A stretch of DNA of 64,000 bases from Sphingobium wenxiniae (GTDB taxonomy: Bacteria; Pseudomonadota; Alphaproteobacteria; Sphingomonadales; Sphingomonadaceae), in the NCBI RefSeq assembly GCF_007830065.1, contig NZ_VLKK01000001.1:310001-374000 (forward strand), written 5' to 3'. How positions within the stretch are numbered: the first letter of the stretch is position 1; every line of letters starts with the position of its first letter. Below are positions 1 to 9,193 of this stretch, in pieces. The translations under genes and the position numbers were made by a program. The notes beneath the pieces were generated by a model, which was not told the origin of the DNA, did not search any database, and saw only the letters and a list, made by a program, of their open reading frames with translations.

Positions 1-81
1 GGTCGCGCTTTCGAAATAGAAATGCGGGTCCGGCGTCAGCTGGAACGGTCGGCCCTGCAATCCATAGAACTGGTCGTACAT
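1..81 (-). CDS. XrtA-system secretion ATPase, N-terminal fragment
   Basis: The window edge cuts this gene, leaving only its first 27 codons. They read MYDQFYGLQGRPFQLTPDPH and continue FYFESAT, the characteristic N-terminus of ExeA/GspA-like AAA ATPases of exosortase-A exopolysaccharide loci (TIGR03015 type). A GGAG motif lies about 8 nt before the ATG at 81. The gene follows the outer-membrane barrel gene on the same strand after 44 bp, which fits the usual locus order. The Walker motifs lie outside the window, so the call rests on the N-terminal signature and context. Confidence 0.75.
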   Translation of the reverse strand, partial: MYDQFYGLQGRPFQLTPDPHFYFESAT

Positions 82-125
82 CTTGTCGTCTCCATCCGGC
101 CAGCCGCATTCTGGCCGGAAACCGT

Positions 126-1739
126 TTAAAAGCTGTAACGAAGGCCGATCTGCCCCATGGCTGCGATGACCGTGTCGAGATCGTCGGCCTTCGAACCGTC
201 GATGCCAAGCGCCGCCGACGCCCGCAGACGACGGGAAATGATGCGGTCGTAGCTGGTGAACGCGCCCATGTTCAGCACGTCGGGCCGCCCGCCGCTGGAA
301 TCGAAATAATTGACGTAGACGCTGCCCCCGATGCTGTCCCGCTCGCTCAGCGCATAATTGAGCGCGGCCTGGGCAAACCAGTTCTCATCCTTGGTGCCCC
401 GGATATAGATCGTTTCGCCCGACGGCGTGATGAATTTGCGCTGCGAATAGCCGCCGCCGACACCAAGGCCCCAGGGGCCATGCTGCCGCGCATATTGCAT
501 GGCGACGCCGCGATAGCGGAAATTGGCGTCCGTGATGCCCGAAAGCGCATCGTTGAAGCACTGCCCGCCGCCGGTCGGCGAAAAGGCGCAGCCCGTCAGG
601 TCGCCGGTGAAGGGATTGCGCATCACGTTCAGGTTGGTGCGGGACAGGCCCGCCACGTCGGACGTTATCATCCGGCCGAAGCTGTCGATCCCGTCAAAGA
701 CGACAACGGCGAAGGAACTGTCGCGCCCCTGCCATGTGAAGCTGCCCTGATAGGTCATGGAACCGTAGCGGCGGCCCACCCGCGCCTCCAGCGAAGTGCG
801 TTGGCTTGGCCGCCACAGAACGCCGATATCCCACATGATGCCATCGAAATCATAGAGCAGCGCGCGGGGCGAACCCTTGTCCGTCACGAAGCGGCCGTTG
901 GAAACGACCGGAATGCCATTCGTGTCCAGCAGCGGCGAACGCTGGCCGATGGTGATATTTTCATAGCCGATGCCCCCCACGATCGCGAGCGTCGGCGACA
1001 CCGGCAGCGTGGCGTCCAGCCTGCCCCATTTGTCCTCGAACCGCTGATCGAGCTGGCGCGCGTCCTCGCGGGTGTAACTGCCGCTCGCGACCAGGCCGAC
1101 CGGCAGCAGGACGCCCGGCCCGACGCCGACCGATCCGCTGAGCATGTGCGACCAGCTATCGTCGAACGATCCGCCGCGCGGCGCGCCGGGGAAATCCCTG
1201 TCGATATCGTCCTCCACCCGCGCATAGCCGAGGCGATAGGCGGCGGTAACGTCGAAAATGCCCAGCTTGTCGGCGTAGGTCGGGCCGACATAGCCCGCAT
1301 AGACCTGGCTGGTGAAACCGCTGCCGAAGGTCGACGCGCCGGAATAGCCGTCCGTCCGCGCGCGCGTGCCCAGCGCGCCCGCATCGATGGCCAGGCCGCG
1401 CGCGATATTGATCCGGCCGCTCACGATACCGCTGATGATGTCCTGATCGGCGAAATCGCCGCCCCAGCCGAAGAGATGGCTATACTGGACGTCGGCGACC
1501 GCCTCCACCCGACGGTTCTGGAATTGCGCGGTGACGCCCGCCGTGACGGTGGTATAGGTCAGGGCGTCGCCATCTCCCTTGATCGGGGCGAAGACGATCT
1601 GATCTATCCCCAGATAGGGCGTCACGTCGGTGCGCTGCCCGCCGCCCGACTGGGCCAGAGCAGGCGTCGCGCCGATAAGCGCGGCCGCCGCGCCGAAAGC
1701 GATCCATCGCCCGTGTCCTGCAAGAAGCCGGATGGTCAT
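126..1739 (-). CDS. Outer-membrane beta-barrel protein of the XrtA exopolysaccharide locus
   Basis: The 537-residue product has a Sec signal peptide (about residues 1-29, ending PALAQ). The rest alternates short aromatic and glycine-rich strands and ends in RYSF, a C-terminal Phe typical of barrels inserted by BAM. It resembles the TIGR03016 family that accompanies exosortase-A polysaccharide loci, probably serving polymer passage or anchoring at the outer membrane; that role is inferred. Its ATG overlaps the stop of the upstream kinase gene as ATGA, so the two are likely translationally coupled. Related sphingomonad proteins are sometimes mislabelled YajC; nothing here resembles YajC. Confidence 0.75.
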   Translation of the reverse strand: MTIRLLAGHGRWIAFGAAAALIGATPALAQSGGGQRTDVTPYLGIDQIVFAPIKGDGDALTYTTVTAGVTAQFQNRRVEAVADVQYSHLFGWGGDFADQDIISGIVSGRINIARGLAIDAGALGTRARTDGYSGASTFGSGFTSQVYAGYVGPTYADKLGIFDVTAAYRLGYARVEDDIDRDFPGAPRGGSFDDSWSHMLSGSVGVGPGVLLPVGLVASGSYTREDARQLDQRFEDKWGRLDATLPVSPTLAIVGGIGYENITIGQRSPLLDTNGIPVVSNGRFVTDKGSPRALLYDFDGIMWDIGVLWRPSQRTSLEARVGRRYGSMTYQGSFTWQGRDSSFAVVVFDGIDSFGRMITSDVAGLSRTNLNVMRNPFTGDLTGCAFSPTGGGQCFNDALSGITDANFRYRGVAMQYARQHGPWGLGVGGGYSQRKFITPSGETIYIRGTKDENWFAQAALNYALSERDSIGGSVYVNYFDSSGGRPDVLNMGAFTSYDRIISRRLRASAALGIDGSKADDLDTVIAAMGQIGLRYSF

Positions 1740-2665
1740 GAACTACTGCCTTCCTTGGAATAATAGCCGCCAAAGCGGCGCGCACCCGCCGCGAAGCGGA
1801 CGCCATTGAGCAGAAGCCGCACCTGCGTGCCGCCCTTGAGCATGGCGGCGGCTTCGCGCAGGGCGCTTTCCGTGGTCTTGTCCGCCCGCACGACGAGCAG
1901 GGAGATCGCGGCATGCCCGGCCAGGACGGCCGCCGCCGACGCCGCCAGCAGGGGCGGCGAATCGAACAGGATGATACGATCGGGCCGCCCTTCGCTCAGA
2001 CGCTTCAGCAGCGCGTCGGTGCGGGCGGAGGATAGATATTCGGTGTCGTTGTTGCTGGGCTGGCCGGCGGGAAGCACCGATAGCGAGGGGATGTCCGTCC
2101 GCAGCACGCAATCCTCGATGGCGATGGCGGGATCGCTGAGCGCGTCCATCAGGCCCGGTCCGGGGACAAGCCCCAGCGCATCGGGAATGCCCGGCTTGCC
2201 GAAATCGGCATCGACCAGCAGGATCTCGCGATCCTTTTCCGCCGCCAGGCTGAGCGCGAGGTTGATCGCGCAGAAGCTCTTGCCCTCCCCGCTATGGGGC
2301 GAACAGACGAGGATGCGGTTGCCGCGCGGATCGTCCTGAAGCTGGGCGAGCAGGTCGCGCTTCAAAAGGCGAAACTCCTCGCTCATCGTCGTCACGGGAC
2401 CGCCGGGGAGCAGATAGCCCGCCTCCGCTAATCTTTCGCGGTCCACATGCTGCGTCGGGCCGGTCCAGGCGGGAGCGCGGAACTGCGGTTCGTCGAAAGC
2501 GGGAGCGGCAAATTCCGGCGCGATTTCGGCAGCGGGGACCGGCGCTTCGACGGGCGTTTCCACCGCGGGCGCGGCACGTCCTTTCAGGGCGGCGTCGAAA
2601 TCGTAGATCTTCGTCGCGCGCTCGAACAGCGAACCGGTGGCCGATAGGGAGCTATGCTTGTTCAT
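1736..2665 (-). CDS. Bacterial tyrosine autokinase, CpsD/CapB-like, XrtA locus
   Basis: A 309-residue cytoplasmic P-loop kinase of the BY-kinase family that controls polysaccharide chain length with a Wzz-like partner. The Walker A-like motif SPHSGEGKS lies at about 122-130, the A' motif LLVDADFGKPG at about 149-159 and Walker B ILFDSPPLL at about 232-240. The first 90 residues are a Pro/Ala-rich leader. The C-terminus GGYYSKEGSSS has only two tyrosines, fewer than the usual tyrosine cluster. The gene lies 13 bp downstream of the chain-length gene, reproducing a split Wzc arrangement, and overlaps the barrel gene by ATGA. Confidence 0.85.
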   Translation of the reverse strand: MNKHSSLSATGSLFERATKIYDFDAALKGRAAPAVETPVEAPVPAAEIAPEFAAPAFDEPQFRAPAWTGPTQHVDRERLAEAGYLLPGGPVTTMSEEFRLLKRDLLAQLQDDPRGNRILVCSPHSGEGKSFCAINLALSLAAEKDREILLVDADFGKPGIPDALGLVPGPGLMDALSDPAIAIEDCVLRTDIPSLSVLPAGQPSNNDTEYLSSARTDALLKRLSEGRPDRIILFDSPPLLAASAAAVLAGHAAISLLVVRADKTTESALREAAAMLKGGTQVRLLLNGVRFAAGARRFGGYYSKEGSSS

Positions 2666-2678
2666 GGATGAAGCCTCC

Positions 2679-4202
2679 TCACGCCATGCCGCGCTGGATG
2701 AATTCGACGGCGATCAGCAACAGGCACACCGCCGCCAGTCCGCCGCTGGCGCCGGCGAACCATTTGAGCCTCTGCCGCTCGATGGCTACCTGCCCCGCGT
2801 TCAGCGCCTGGCTGATGGAGCCGATGACCGGCAAGCCAGCCGCGCGTTCCAGACGGGCCGCTGTCGGAAAGGTGCCCTTGAGCTGATCGATGGCGAAGGC
2901 GACGCCGACGCCCGCGCCGATGCCCAGCACCAGCACGCCGATCAGCAGCAGCGGGCGATTGGGCGCGACGGGCGCCGTAGGCGCGCTGGGCGGCTGGATG
3001 ACGCGGAACTGGACGGATCCGGTTTCGGTCTTCACCTCGCCGCGCAGGCGGATTTCCTCGCGGTCGGACAGCAGCTTGTCATATTGTGTCTTGAGCACGT
3101 CATAGTCGCGGGCGAGCTTTTCCTGCTCCGCCGCCACGCCCGGCTCATCGGTCTGCCTGGAGGTCATGACATTCAGGTCCGATTGCAACTGCGCCTTGCG
3201 GGCATTGAGCGCCTGCACGGTCGCCGCGCGATCGGCCTGCATGGATTTGAGCGAGAGATAGGCCGGATTGGGCGTGCCGCCCGCGCCCGTGCCGCTTCCG
3301 CCGCCGCCCTGCCGGCGGAGTGCGTCGACCTGCCGCTGCATGGCGATCACGTCGGGATGGTCGCTGGTCCAGCCGCGCGAACGCATGGAGGAAAGCTCCG
3401 CCTGCGCCTGCGCGAGGGCCGATGGACCGCCCGACGCGCCGACGCCGGGCAAGCTCTGCGGCGTGCCCGCGAGCTGGCCATTCATGGCGCTCAGCGCGCT
3501 TTGCGCCTGCACGAGTTGCGAGTCGATATTGCTGATTTCCTGCCGGGCCGCATCCATGCGCTGACCGATGGACCCCGCGCCGGGGAGCAGGCCGACGAAG
3601 CGCTGCTCGAACTCCGCGCGGCGCTGTTCGGCGGCGGCGAGCTGCTTGCCGCGTTCGGCGATCTGCTGGTCGAGGAAGCTGAGGCTCTGCTTGGTTTCCG
3701 CGCGGTCGCTCGTCAGATTGGCTTCCTGGAAGATGTCGATCATCTTCTGCGCCACCTGCTGCGCGATGCGGGCATTGGCGCCATCCGACAGGCTGCTATC
3801 GGCGGACACGGCGATGATGTCGATCATGCTGGGATCGGCCTGGGCCATGATGGAGATGTTCTCGCGCAGGGCGCTGATCTTCGCGGCCATGTCGCGCGGG
3901 CCGGAAATGCCCTGCGACAGGTCGGTGCCGCGCACGACTTTCTCCAGATTTTCCGCGCTGGCGAGAGTCTGGCGCAAGCGGTCGAGATCCTGCTGCGACT
4001 GGACCTGCGTGATGCCGATCTTGTCTTCCAGCAGCGATTGCGTGTTCACATAGACGCGCGCCTTGGACTGATAGCTGTTGGGGATAAGCGCCACGCCCAG
4101 CCAGCCCAGCATGCACACGCCCCACGCCACCGCCAGCGCGATCCAGCGGCGGTTCCATATGCCATGGAAGATGACCAGAAGCTCGTCGAATAGACCCGCC
4201 AT
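2679..4202 (-). CDS. XrtA-system polysaccharide chain-length determinant (Wzz-like)
   Basis: An inner-membrane co-polymerase of 507 residues. The start is placed at MAGLFDELL (ATG at 4202), one base after the stop of the export gene; a longer frame reaches 4256 but would overlap that gene. It has an N-terminal Wzz segment with a membrane helix at about 19-38, a long periplasmic coiled-coil region rich in Gln/Glu/Arg, a second membrane helix after PNRPLLLIG, and an extra hydrophobic C-terminal segment (LAAVCLLLIAVEF). It matches the TIGR03007 type and is expected to act with the adjacent tyrosine kinase. Confidence 0.85.
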   Translation of the reverse strand: MAGLFDELLVIFHGIWNRRWIALAVAWGVCMLGWLGVALIPNSYQSKARVYVNTQSLLEDKIGITQVQSQQDLDRLRQTLASAENLEKVVRGTDLSQGISGPRDMAAKISALRENISIMAQADPSMIDIIAVSADSSLSDGANARIAQQVAQKMIDIFQEANLTSDRAETKQSLSFLDQQIAERGKQLAAAEQRRAEFEQRFVGLLPGAGSIGQRMDAARQEISNIDSQLVQAQSALSAMNGQLAGTPQSLPGVGASGGPSALAQAQAELSSMRSRGWTSDHPDVIAMQRQVDALRRQGGGGSGTGAGGTPNPAYLSLKSMQADRAATVQALNARKAQLQSDLNVMTSRQTDEPGVAAEQEKLARDYDVLKTQYDKLLSDREEIRLRGEVKTETGSVQFRVIQPPSAPTAPVAPNRPLLLIGVLVLGIGAGVGVAFAIDQLKGTFPTAARLERAAGLPVIGSISQALNAGQVAIERQRLKWFAGASGGLAAVCLLLIAVEFIQRGMA

Positions 4203-4203
4203 A

Positions 4204-4848
4204 TCAGAACATGCTTTCCGGAATGATGATGACGTCGCCGGGCGCCAGCATGACATTCGCCTTGCTGTCGCCGCGCTTCAGCAGGTCGCTTATGCGGACC
4301 TGATATTCGGTCTGCTTGCCGCTATCCTTGTTGAAGCGGACCAGGCGGGCCTTGTTGCCCGCCGCATATTCCGAAAGGCCGCCCACCGCGATCATCGCGT
4401 CCAGCAGCGTCATATTGGCGCGATAGGGAATGGAGGCGGGCTTTTCGGTCGCGCCGACGATCCGCACCTGCTGGCTGAACGTGCCGGAGAAATTGTTGAC
4501 GATCACCGACACCAGCGGATTTTCGATATATTTGGACAGCGCCTGCTTGATGTCTTCCGACAGCATCTTGGGCGTCTTGCCGACGGCGGGCAGGTCGGTG
4601 ATGAGCGGCGTGGTGATGCGCCCGTCGGGCCGCACCTGCACCTTCGCGCCCAGTTCAGGATTGCGCCACACGAAGATGGTGAGTTCATCGAGCGGCCCGA
4701 TGACATATTCCTCGCCCGGCTTTTCCTCCGTGGCGACGAAGGATGCGGGCGGCAGTTGCGGGCCGTTGGCGCCCGACGCGCATCCAGACAGCACCATGGC
4801 CGAAAGGGATGTGCCGATAACGAGCCTGGAAATCCGCTGAAAACCCAT
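4204..4848 (-). CDS. Polysaccharide export lipoprotein, Wza-like, XrtA locus
   Basis: A 214-residue outer-membrane export protein. The start is MGFQRIS at 4848, preceded by GAGGGTGAG; an in-frame ATG eight codons upstream lacks such a site. The signal peptide ends in the lipobox LSGC with Cys23 as the probable lipidated residue. A Poly_export domain (DELTIFVWRNPELG, then VRPDGRITTPLI) is followed by an SLBB-like segment (VRIVGATEKPASIPY) and a C-terminal LAPGDVIIIPESMF. It is the first gene of a minus-strand run continuing into the chain-length, kinase, barrel and ATPase genes. It is short compared with enteric Wza. Confidence 0.87.
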   Translation of the reverse strand: MGFQRISRLVIGTSLSAMVLSGCASGANGPQLPPASFVATEEKPGEEYVIGPLDELTIFVWRNPELGAKVQVRPDGRITTPLITDLPAVGKTPKMLSEDIKQALSKYIENPLVSVIVNNFSGTFSQQVRIVGATEKPASIPYRANMTLLDAMIAVGGLSEYAAGNKARLVRFNKDSGKQTEYQVRISDLLKRGDSKANVMLAPGDVIIIPESMF

Positions 4849-4981
4849 AATCTCACCCTCTTTGTGCGTCACGCGCCGGTGGCCGCCTAAGAGGTGAGGC
4901 AGGCCGGATCAGCACATGGCTTCAGCCTCCCTCATGCCCGCAAAGGGTAAAGATACCGTTAGGATTTACATCATCCCGGAT

Positions 4982-6214
4982 TCAGCCGATCAGAAGCTGG
5001 CGCGGGAGGGGATGGCCCAGAAAAGCGTTGGGACTGGCCGATGCGCCATAGGCTCCGGCGAGGAAGATCGCGATCAGGTCGCCTTCCGCCACGGGCGGCA
5101 GGGCGACCTTGTCCCCCAGACGATCGATAGGGGTGCAGAGGCATCCAACGACCGTTACGGCTTCCTGCGCCGGTTCGATACCGAAACGATTCGCGACGGC
5201 GATCGGATAGTTGCGCCGGACCACGGTGCCGAAATTACCGCTGGCGGCGAGTTGATGATGCAGCCCCCCATCCACGACGACGAAAGTTTCGCCCATGCTT
5301 TGCTTCACGTCGATCACGCGGGTCAGGTAAACACCCGCCTCCCCCACCAGCCAGCGGCCGAGTTCAATGGCGAAGCTGCTGCCGCGCAGAATGTCGGCTC
5401 GGCTTTCGAGCACGCTTGCCAGCGCGGTGCCGATGGGGCGGATATCGAGCCGCCGGTCGCCGGGGAAATAGGCAAGGCCGAAGCCGCCGCCCAGATTGAC
5501 GAGCGGCGGGGCCGCTCCGACTTCCTCCGAAAGGCGCGCGGCGAGGGCAATGGTCGCCGCCTGCATCTCGATGATCGCGTGCGGGTCGAGTGCCTGACTG
5601 CCTGCGAAGATGTGCCAGCCGCGCCATTCCGCGCCCGCCTCTATCACCATCCGGGCAAGAGCGGCAGCGCGGTCCGCGTCCACGCCGAAGGGCTTTGCCC
5701 CGCCGCCCATCCGCATCCCCGAACCCTTGAGATCGAAGTCCGGATTCACCCGGATGGCGAGTTTCGGGGCAATCCCAAGCCGCCTGCCTATGACAAGCGC
5801 GCGGCGGGCCTCGCCCTCCGACTCCAGATTGAGCGTCGCGCCCGCATGAATGGTGGCGGTGAGTTCATCGTCGCGCTTGCCCGGGCCGGCGAAGCTGATG
5901 TGCGCCGGGTCCATCCCCGCCTCCAGCGCCAGCGCAAGCTCCCCCCCCGACGCGACATCGAAGCCATCCACCAGGCCCGCCATGCGCGCCAGCAACGGCG
6001 GATGCGGATTGGCCTTCATCGCATAATGAATCGCCAACGCATCGGGCATCGCTTGGCGCAGGGAGCGGACCTGTGCCTCGACAATGCCCATGTCATAGAC
6101 GAAGAGCGGCGTGTCGCCCGCTTCGTCGGCAAGACTCGCCGCGCCGCAGCCGCCGATCAGCAGCATGTCGTCCTCGCCGGAAAAATGCGGCGGTATCGGA
6201 CCCATGGGTTTCAT
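4982..6214 (-). CDS. PLP-dependent decarboxylase, exosortase A-associated
   Basis: A 410-residue fold-type III decarboxylase of the ornithine/diaminopimelate group (TIGR03099-like). The PLP lysine is probably K67 in HYAMKANPHP; the glycine loop NLGGGFGLAY and a C-terminal VGCLCTP motif contribute the phosphate and active-site parts. The start codon overlaps the stop of the upstream ligase gene as ATGA, so the two enzymes are probably made together. In exosortase-A loci this pair is linked to a carrier protein, suggesting decarboxylation of an amino acid or aminoacyl group used to decorate the polymer. The substrate is unknown. Confidence 0.85.
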   Translation of the reverse strand: MKPMGPIPPHFSGEDDMLLIGGCGAASLADEAGDTPLFVYDMGIVEAQVRSLRQAMPDALAIHYAMKANPHPPLLARMAGLVDGFDVASGGELALALEAGMDPAHISFAGPGKRDDELTATIHAGATLNLESEGEARRALVIGRRLGIAPKLAIRVNPDFDLKGSGMRMGGGAKPFGVDADRAAALARMVIEAGAEWRGWHIFAGSQALDPHAIIEMQAATIALAARLSEEVGAAPPLVNLGGGFGLAYFPGDRRLDIRPIGTALASVLESRADILRGSSFAIELGRWLVGEAGVYLTRVIDVKQSMGETFVVVDGGLHHQLAASGNFGTVVRRNYPIAVANRFGIEPAQEAVTVVGCLCTPIDRLGDKVALPPVAEGDLIAIFLAGAYGASASPNAFLGHPLPRQLLIG

Positions 6215-7740
6215 GCGGCATAATCCTTTGCCAGGGCCACCCGGTCGATCTTCCCATTGGGATTGCGCGGAAATTCGGCCAGCACGACAATCTCCCGCGG
6301 CTGCATGAAATTGGGAAGCTCGGCCTTGAGCTGCGCTTCCACCTGCGCCTTTACACCCTCATTCCCCACGCGCAACAACAGCAGCACCGCCTGCCCCAGC
6401 CTTTCATCCTTCACCCCCAGCGCGACGGCTTCGGCCACGCCCTCGACCGCGACGGCGGCTTCCTCGATCTCGGTCGGGCTGATGCGGTTGCCCGCCGACT
6501 TTATCATCGCATCGTCCCGCCCCACGAAAAAGAGCAACCCGTCCTTGTCCCGCCGTACGGTATCTCCCGACCACACGGCCATGCCGCCATAACGGGACAT
6601 GGGCGGCGCGGGCTTGAACCGCTCCGCCGTGCGCCGGTCGTCGCGCCAATAGCCCTGCGCGACCAGCGAACCGCAATGGACCAGTTCGCCCGGCTCTTCG
6701 TCACCTGTAAGGCTACCGTCGGGGCGGACGACCAGTATCTCCGCGAAGGGGATGGCCGAACCCATGCTGTCGGGACGGCTCTCCACCAGAGCGGGCGGGA
6801 GATAGGTGGAGCGGAAGGCTTCCGTCAGCCCATACATGGGATAGAGGTCCGCCTGCGGAAACAGCGCCCGCAGCTTCGCGACCAGCGGACGGGTCAAAGC
6901 CCCGCCGCTGTTGGTGAGCCGCCGTAGCTTCGCGGCCGTCTCAGCGGGCCAGTCCAGTTCGGTGAGCTGCACCCAGAGCGGCGGCACCCCCGCCAGCGTC
7001 GTGATGTCGCGCCGATCCACCGATTTCATGACATCGCGCGGCGTCAGATAGTCAAGCGGATAGACGCAGCCGCCCGCATACCATGTGGAAAGGAGCTGGT
7101 TCTGCCCATAATCGAAACTGAATGGCAGGACGCAAAGCGTTCGGTCGTGCGGCGACAGGCGCAGATAGTCCGCCACCGCCACCGCGCCCAGCCACAGGTT
7201 CGCGTGGCTCAGCATCACGCCCTTGGGCCGTCCTGTCGAACCGCTGGTATAGAGGATTGCGGCCAGGTCGTCCGGCGCGGCCTCGGACGGGCCGATCCCT
7301 TCCCCCCCGCTCATCCCGGCTGCGGCGTCATCCTCGCGCAGGAGGCGGCAGCCGGGCGGCGCATCGCCCTCGCCCAGCGTGTCGAGCCGGGCAGGCGTGC
7401 CGATCAAAAGCGCCGCGCCGCTGTCGGCCAGGATGTGCGCGACCTGCGCGTGCTTGAGCTGCGGATTGACCGGCACATGCACCAGCCCGGCGCGCGGCGC
7501 GGCGAGCGGCATCAACGCCGCGACCGGCCCTTTGGCGATCCAGCTTGCGACCCGCGCCCCGCGCTCCAGCCCGAACCCGGCGAGCCAGCCCGCCAGACGC
7601 GCCAGCGCCCTCTCCAGTTCGGAGAAATCATAGCTGCCCGACCGGCCGTCCAGCGCCGGACGCGCGGGAACGCCACGCAGCAGCACATGGTCGATGGGAA
7701 GCAACTCCACTTCCCCGTGGAGGGGATCGCTTAACTTCAT
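6211..7740 (-). CDS. AMP-forming acyl-CoA ligase, exosortase A-associated
   Basis: A 509-residue ANL-superfamily adenylating enzyme (TIGR03098-like). The P-loop-like motif ILYTSGSTGRPKGVML is at about 162-177, the YGLTE-type A5 motif appears as MYGLTEAF, and the C-terminal NGKID carries the usual catalytic lysine. It likely activates a carboxylate for loading onto the nearby carrier protein encoded at 8827-9117. It is divergently transcribed from the FemAB-like gene across a 51-bp gap that must hold both promoters, and overlaps the decarboxylase gene by ATGA. The substrate cannot be read from the sequence. Confidence 0.86.
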   Translation of the reverse strand: MKLSDPLHGEVELLPIDHVLLRGVPARPALDGRSGSYDFSELERALARLAGWLAGFGLERGARVASWIAKGPVAALMPLAAPRAGLVHVPVNPQLKHAQVAHILADSGAALLIGTPARLDTLGEGDAPPGCRLLREDDAAAGMSGGEGIGPSEAAPDDLAAILYTSGSTGRPKGVMLSHANLWLGAVAVADYLRLSPHDRTLCVLPFSFDYGQNQLLSTWYAGGCVYPLDYLTPRDVMKSVDRRDITTLAGVPPLWVQLTELDWPAETAAKLRRLTNSGGALTRPLVAKLRALFPQADLYPMYGLTEAFRSTYLPPALVESRPDSMGSAIPFAEILVVRPDGSLTGDEEPGELVHCGSLVAQGYWRDDRRTAERFKPAPPMSRYGGMAVWSGDTVRRDKDGLLFFVGRDDAMIKSAGNRISPTEIEEAAVAVEGVAEAVALGVKDERLGQAVLLLLRVGNEGVKAQVEAQLKAELPNFMQPREIVVLAEFPRNPNGKIDRVALAKDYAA

Positions 7741-7791
7741 CTCCAGACTTTTCCTTTAGACCGGGAGGAGCGTGCCGGGGGAGATAGTGGT

Positions 7792-8799
7792 TTGGCGGTC
7801 ACAAGGGAATATCGCAGCTTCGCGGAAGTTCGCGCGGCGCTGGCCGGACGGCTGGACCGCGCCGCGACGCCCTGCCTGTTCGACCGCATCGACTGGTTCG
7901 AATCGCTTCATGGCCATTGCTTTGCTGAACAACCCGCTTTTGTCCTTCAGGTGAAGGAAGATGAAGCGGAACTCTGGCTGTTCCTGCTTCCATCGGATTC
8001 GCGTCGTCTTTCGGCCCTTGCGAACTGGTATAGCTTTTCCTGGCGGCCCGTCTTCCTCGGCGCGCCGCGTCCCCCATTGCAGGCGGAATTGCTGGAAGCC
8101 GCCGCCCGCCATCTGCTGAACGGCCATGCCCAGATCGATTTCTATCCGATGCAGGACCGATCCGATCATATGCTTGCCGCATTTCGCCGTGCGGGATGGT
8201 TTGCGGTGCGCCGCCCCATGGGCGGACGGCATCTGCTGCACCTCAAGGGGCGCGATTTCGCCCGCTATTGGGCGCAACGCCCCGGCCGCCTGCGCAATCA
8301 GGTCCGGCGCAAGGGGCGCGGCGATCCCTTCGCCATGGAGATAGCCGACCGCCTGACAGACGCTCTATGGAATGATTATCGGCATGTCCAAGCCCGTAGC
8401 TGGAAGGACGCGGAGCCGGCCCTGCCCTTCCTGCGCGACCTGGCCGAAAGGGAAAGCGCGGCGGGCCATTTGCGAATCGGCTTTGCGCGGCGCGAAGGGC
8501 TGCCGGTGGCCACGCAGCTCTGGACCGTGGAGAATGGCGTCGCGCTGATCCACAAGCTGTCCCACGATCAGGCGTTCGATCATGCCTCGCCCGGCACGCT
8601 GCTCAGCCATGCCATGTTCGCGTATGCGATCGACGCGGATCGAGTCGGGACGATCGATTATGGCACGGGCGACAACGCCTATAAGAAGGACTGGATGGAC
8701 GAGCGGGCGACATTGTATCGCGTCGACTGTTTCAATCCCCGTTTCGCCTCCACCTGGATTCCGGCGGCGCGCATCGCGATTTCCGCGCTTGTCGGATAG
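7792..8799 (+). CDS. FemAB-family XrtA/PEP-CTERM-associated transferase
   Basis: A 335-residue protein resembling the FemAB/GNAT-fold family of exosortase loci (TIGR03019 type). The C-terminal half has the family signature with GTLLSHAMFAYAIDADRVGTIDYGTGDNAYKKDW split over about residues 265-300. FemAB enzymes transfer aminoacyl groups, so it may transfer an activated amino acid to the polymer or a protein; that is inference. I chose the TTG at 7792 because GGGGGAG lies about 8 nt upstream and no in-frame ATG lies nearby. The carrier-protein gene follows after 27 bp. Confidence 0.8.
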   Translation: MAVTREYRSFAEVRAALAGRLDRAATPCLFDRIDWFESLHGHCFAEQPAFVLQVKEDEAELWLFLLPSDSRRLSALANWYSFSWRPVFLGAPRPPLQAELLEAAARHLLNGHAQIDFYPMQDRSDHMLAAFRRAGWFAVRRPMGGRHLLHLKGRDFARYWAQRPGRLRNQVRRKGRGDPFAMEIADRLTDALWNDYRHVQARSWKDAEPALPFLRDLAERESAAGHLRIGFARREGLPVATQLWTVENGVALIHKLSHDQAFDHASPGTLLSHAMFAYAIDADRVGTIDYGTGDNAYKKDWMDERATLYRVDCFNPRFASTWIPAARIAISALVG

Positions 8800-8826
8800 G
8801 CCGGGAACGACTAAGGCGCGCCCATC

Positions 8827-9117
8827 ATGCGGGCAGAAGATTCTCAGCCGGTCGACCGGATGGACGATGTGGATGGCCTGACGCGCGCGCTGCTGCGCGA
8901 CGTGTTGGGCCTGTCTCAGGAGCGGGTCGACGCCTTCGAGGCGGACACGCCGCTTTTCGGTGCGCTGCCGGAACTGGATTCCATGGCCGTCGCGGGCCTG
9001 CTCACCGAAATGGAGGACCGCTTCCACATCCTGATCGAGGACGAGGATATCGACGGCGACACGTTCGAGACGTTCGGCACGCTGGTCGCCTTCGCGCGGG
9101 GCAAGATCGGCGGTTAG
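8827..9117 (+). CDS. Acyl carrier protein of the XrtA locus
   Basis: A 96-residue acidic phosphopantetheine-binding protein. The 4'-phosphopantetheine attachment serine is S52 in ELDSMAV, with the expected four-helix pattern around it and the acidic DEDIDGDTFETFGTL helix-III region. It lies 27 bp downstream of the FemAB-like gene, facing away from the ligase and decarboxylase genes. It is too divergent to be the fatty-acid AcpP and is more likely a dedicated carrier for the group activated by the AMP ligase. Confidence 0.85.
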   Translation: MRAEDSQPVDRMDDVDGLTRALLRDVLGLSQERVDAFEADTPLFGALPELDSMAVAGLLTEMEDRFHILIEDEDIDGDTFETFGTLVAFARGKIGG

Positions 9118-9193
9118 CGCTGCCTGCTTTCAGCCAGAAGCGGACATTTCCCCACGCCACCCTTAGAGCTGCCGCGAGGCGCGAAAAGCGGCC

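Noticed and set aside
480..1763. Plus-strand frame of 427 codons opposite the outer-membrane barrel gene
   Set aside because: It is the complement of a gene with clear signal peptide and barrel pattern; the composition (Arg, His, Ala, Gly rich) is that of antisense frames in high-GC DNA.
2637..4193. Plus-strand frame of 518 codons
   Set aside because: Antisense to the Wzz-like chain-length gene; composition of an artefact.
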